A stretch of 22,575 nt of DNA from Caldifarciminota bacterium 4484_100 (lineage in GTDB: Bacteria; Hydrothermota; Tepidihabitantia; SM23-42), in contig MUKB01000001.1 of assembly GCA_002049785.1 (NCBI GenBank), forward strand, positions 1-22,575. The letters run 5' to 3'. The position numbers and the translations under genes were made by a program. The number at the start of each line of letters is the position of its first letter. Positions within the stretch are counted from its first letter, which is position 1. Positions 22,567 to 22,575 of this stretch are shown one piece after another. Below the pieces are notes generated by a model. That model worked only from the letters and a program-made list of their open reading frames with translations. It was not told where the DNA came from and ran no database searches.

Positions 22567-22575
22567 TAACTTGCT

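Noticed and set aside
1..22575. tRNA or rRNA genes, insertion sequences, prophage or integrase genes
   Set aside because: Nothing recognisable by eye. All larger gaps were inspected and hold promoters or repeats only. A covariance-model search would be needed to exclude small RNAs.

Overview
The window looks like a chromosomal segment of an anaerobic, probably thermophilic bacterium with moderately AT-rich DNA. Genes are tightly packed, mostly on the minus strand, with many ATGA-type overlaps and several TTG/GTG starts. The gene mix (Mrp/NifX/DUF5320 cluster, FeoAB with Fur, remnants of a selenocysteine locus, multi-domain signalling proteins) and the intergenic repeat style remind me of uncultured lineages such as candidate division WOR-3. 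That placement is an impression, not something the sequence proves.

Layout. (1) 1-1631, minus: a sigma-54 operon of a Gly/aromatic-rich small protein, two DUF5320-type coiled-coil proteins, a NifX-like protein carrying the same coiled-coil tail, and the start of an Mrp/NBP35 ATPase. A full-consensus -24/-12 promoter lies at 1658-1673, and three copies of TTTCA-N4-TGAA(A/T) lie upstream at 1782-1875. (2) 1876-3597, minus: a PAS-PAS-AAA+-Fis sigma-54 activator, the obvious driver of that operon. Its own sigma-70-type promoter carries a 21-bp Fur-like box. (3) priA (plus), then a small coiled-coil membrane protein (minus). (4) 6410-7491, minus: the 3' part of selB joined to the 5' end of selA, a decayed selenocysteine locus. 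(5) 7547-10083, plus: a Fur-box-regulated fur-feoA-feoB iron operon. (6) nadE plus an ArsC-type reductase (minus). (7) glmS-nfi-galT-HAD-DUF523-DUF3108-like operon (minus). (8) 17445-17857: a 413-bp repeat-filled intergenic region. (9) 17858-22566, minus: a signalling operon of REC-histidine kinase, stand-alone REC, REC plus degenerate GGDEF, REC-GAF-HD-GYP and HD-GYP.

The most interesting thread is a possible iron-responsive cascade. The Fur box at the fur-feo promoter and the box at the sigma-54 activator promoter match at 19 of 21 positions and sit at nearly the same place relative to the -10 element. This predicts Fur -> sigma-54 activator -> Mrp/NifX/DUF5320 operon, that is, control of a putative iron-sulfur/metal-cofactor module of unknown function. 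A second theme is promoter architecture. Eight sigma-70-like promoters all have a 16-bp spacer, and several place the start codon 5-9 nt after the -10 box, implying leaderless or nearly leaderless mRNAs (priA, glmS, selA remnant, nadE).
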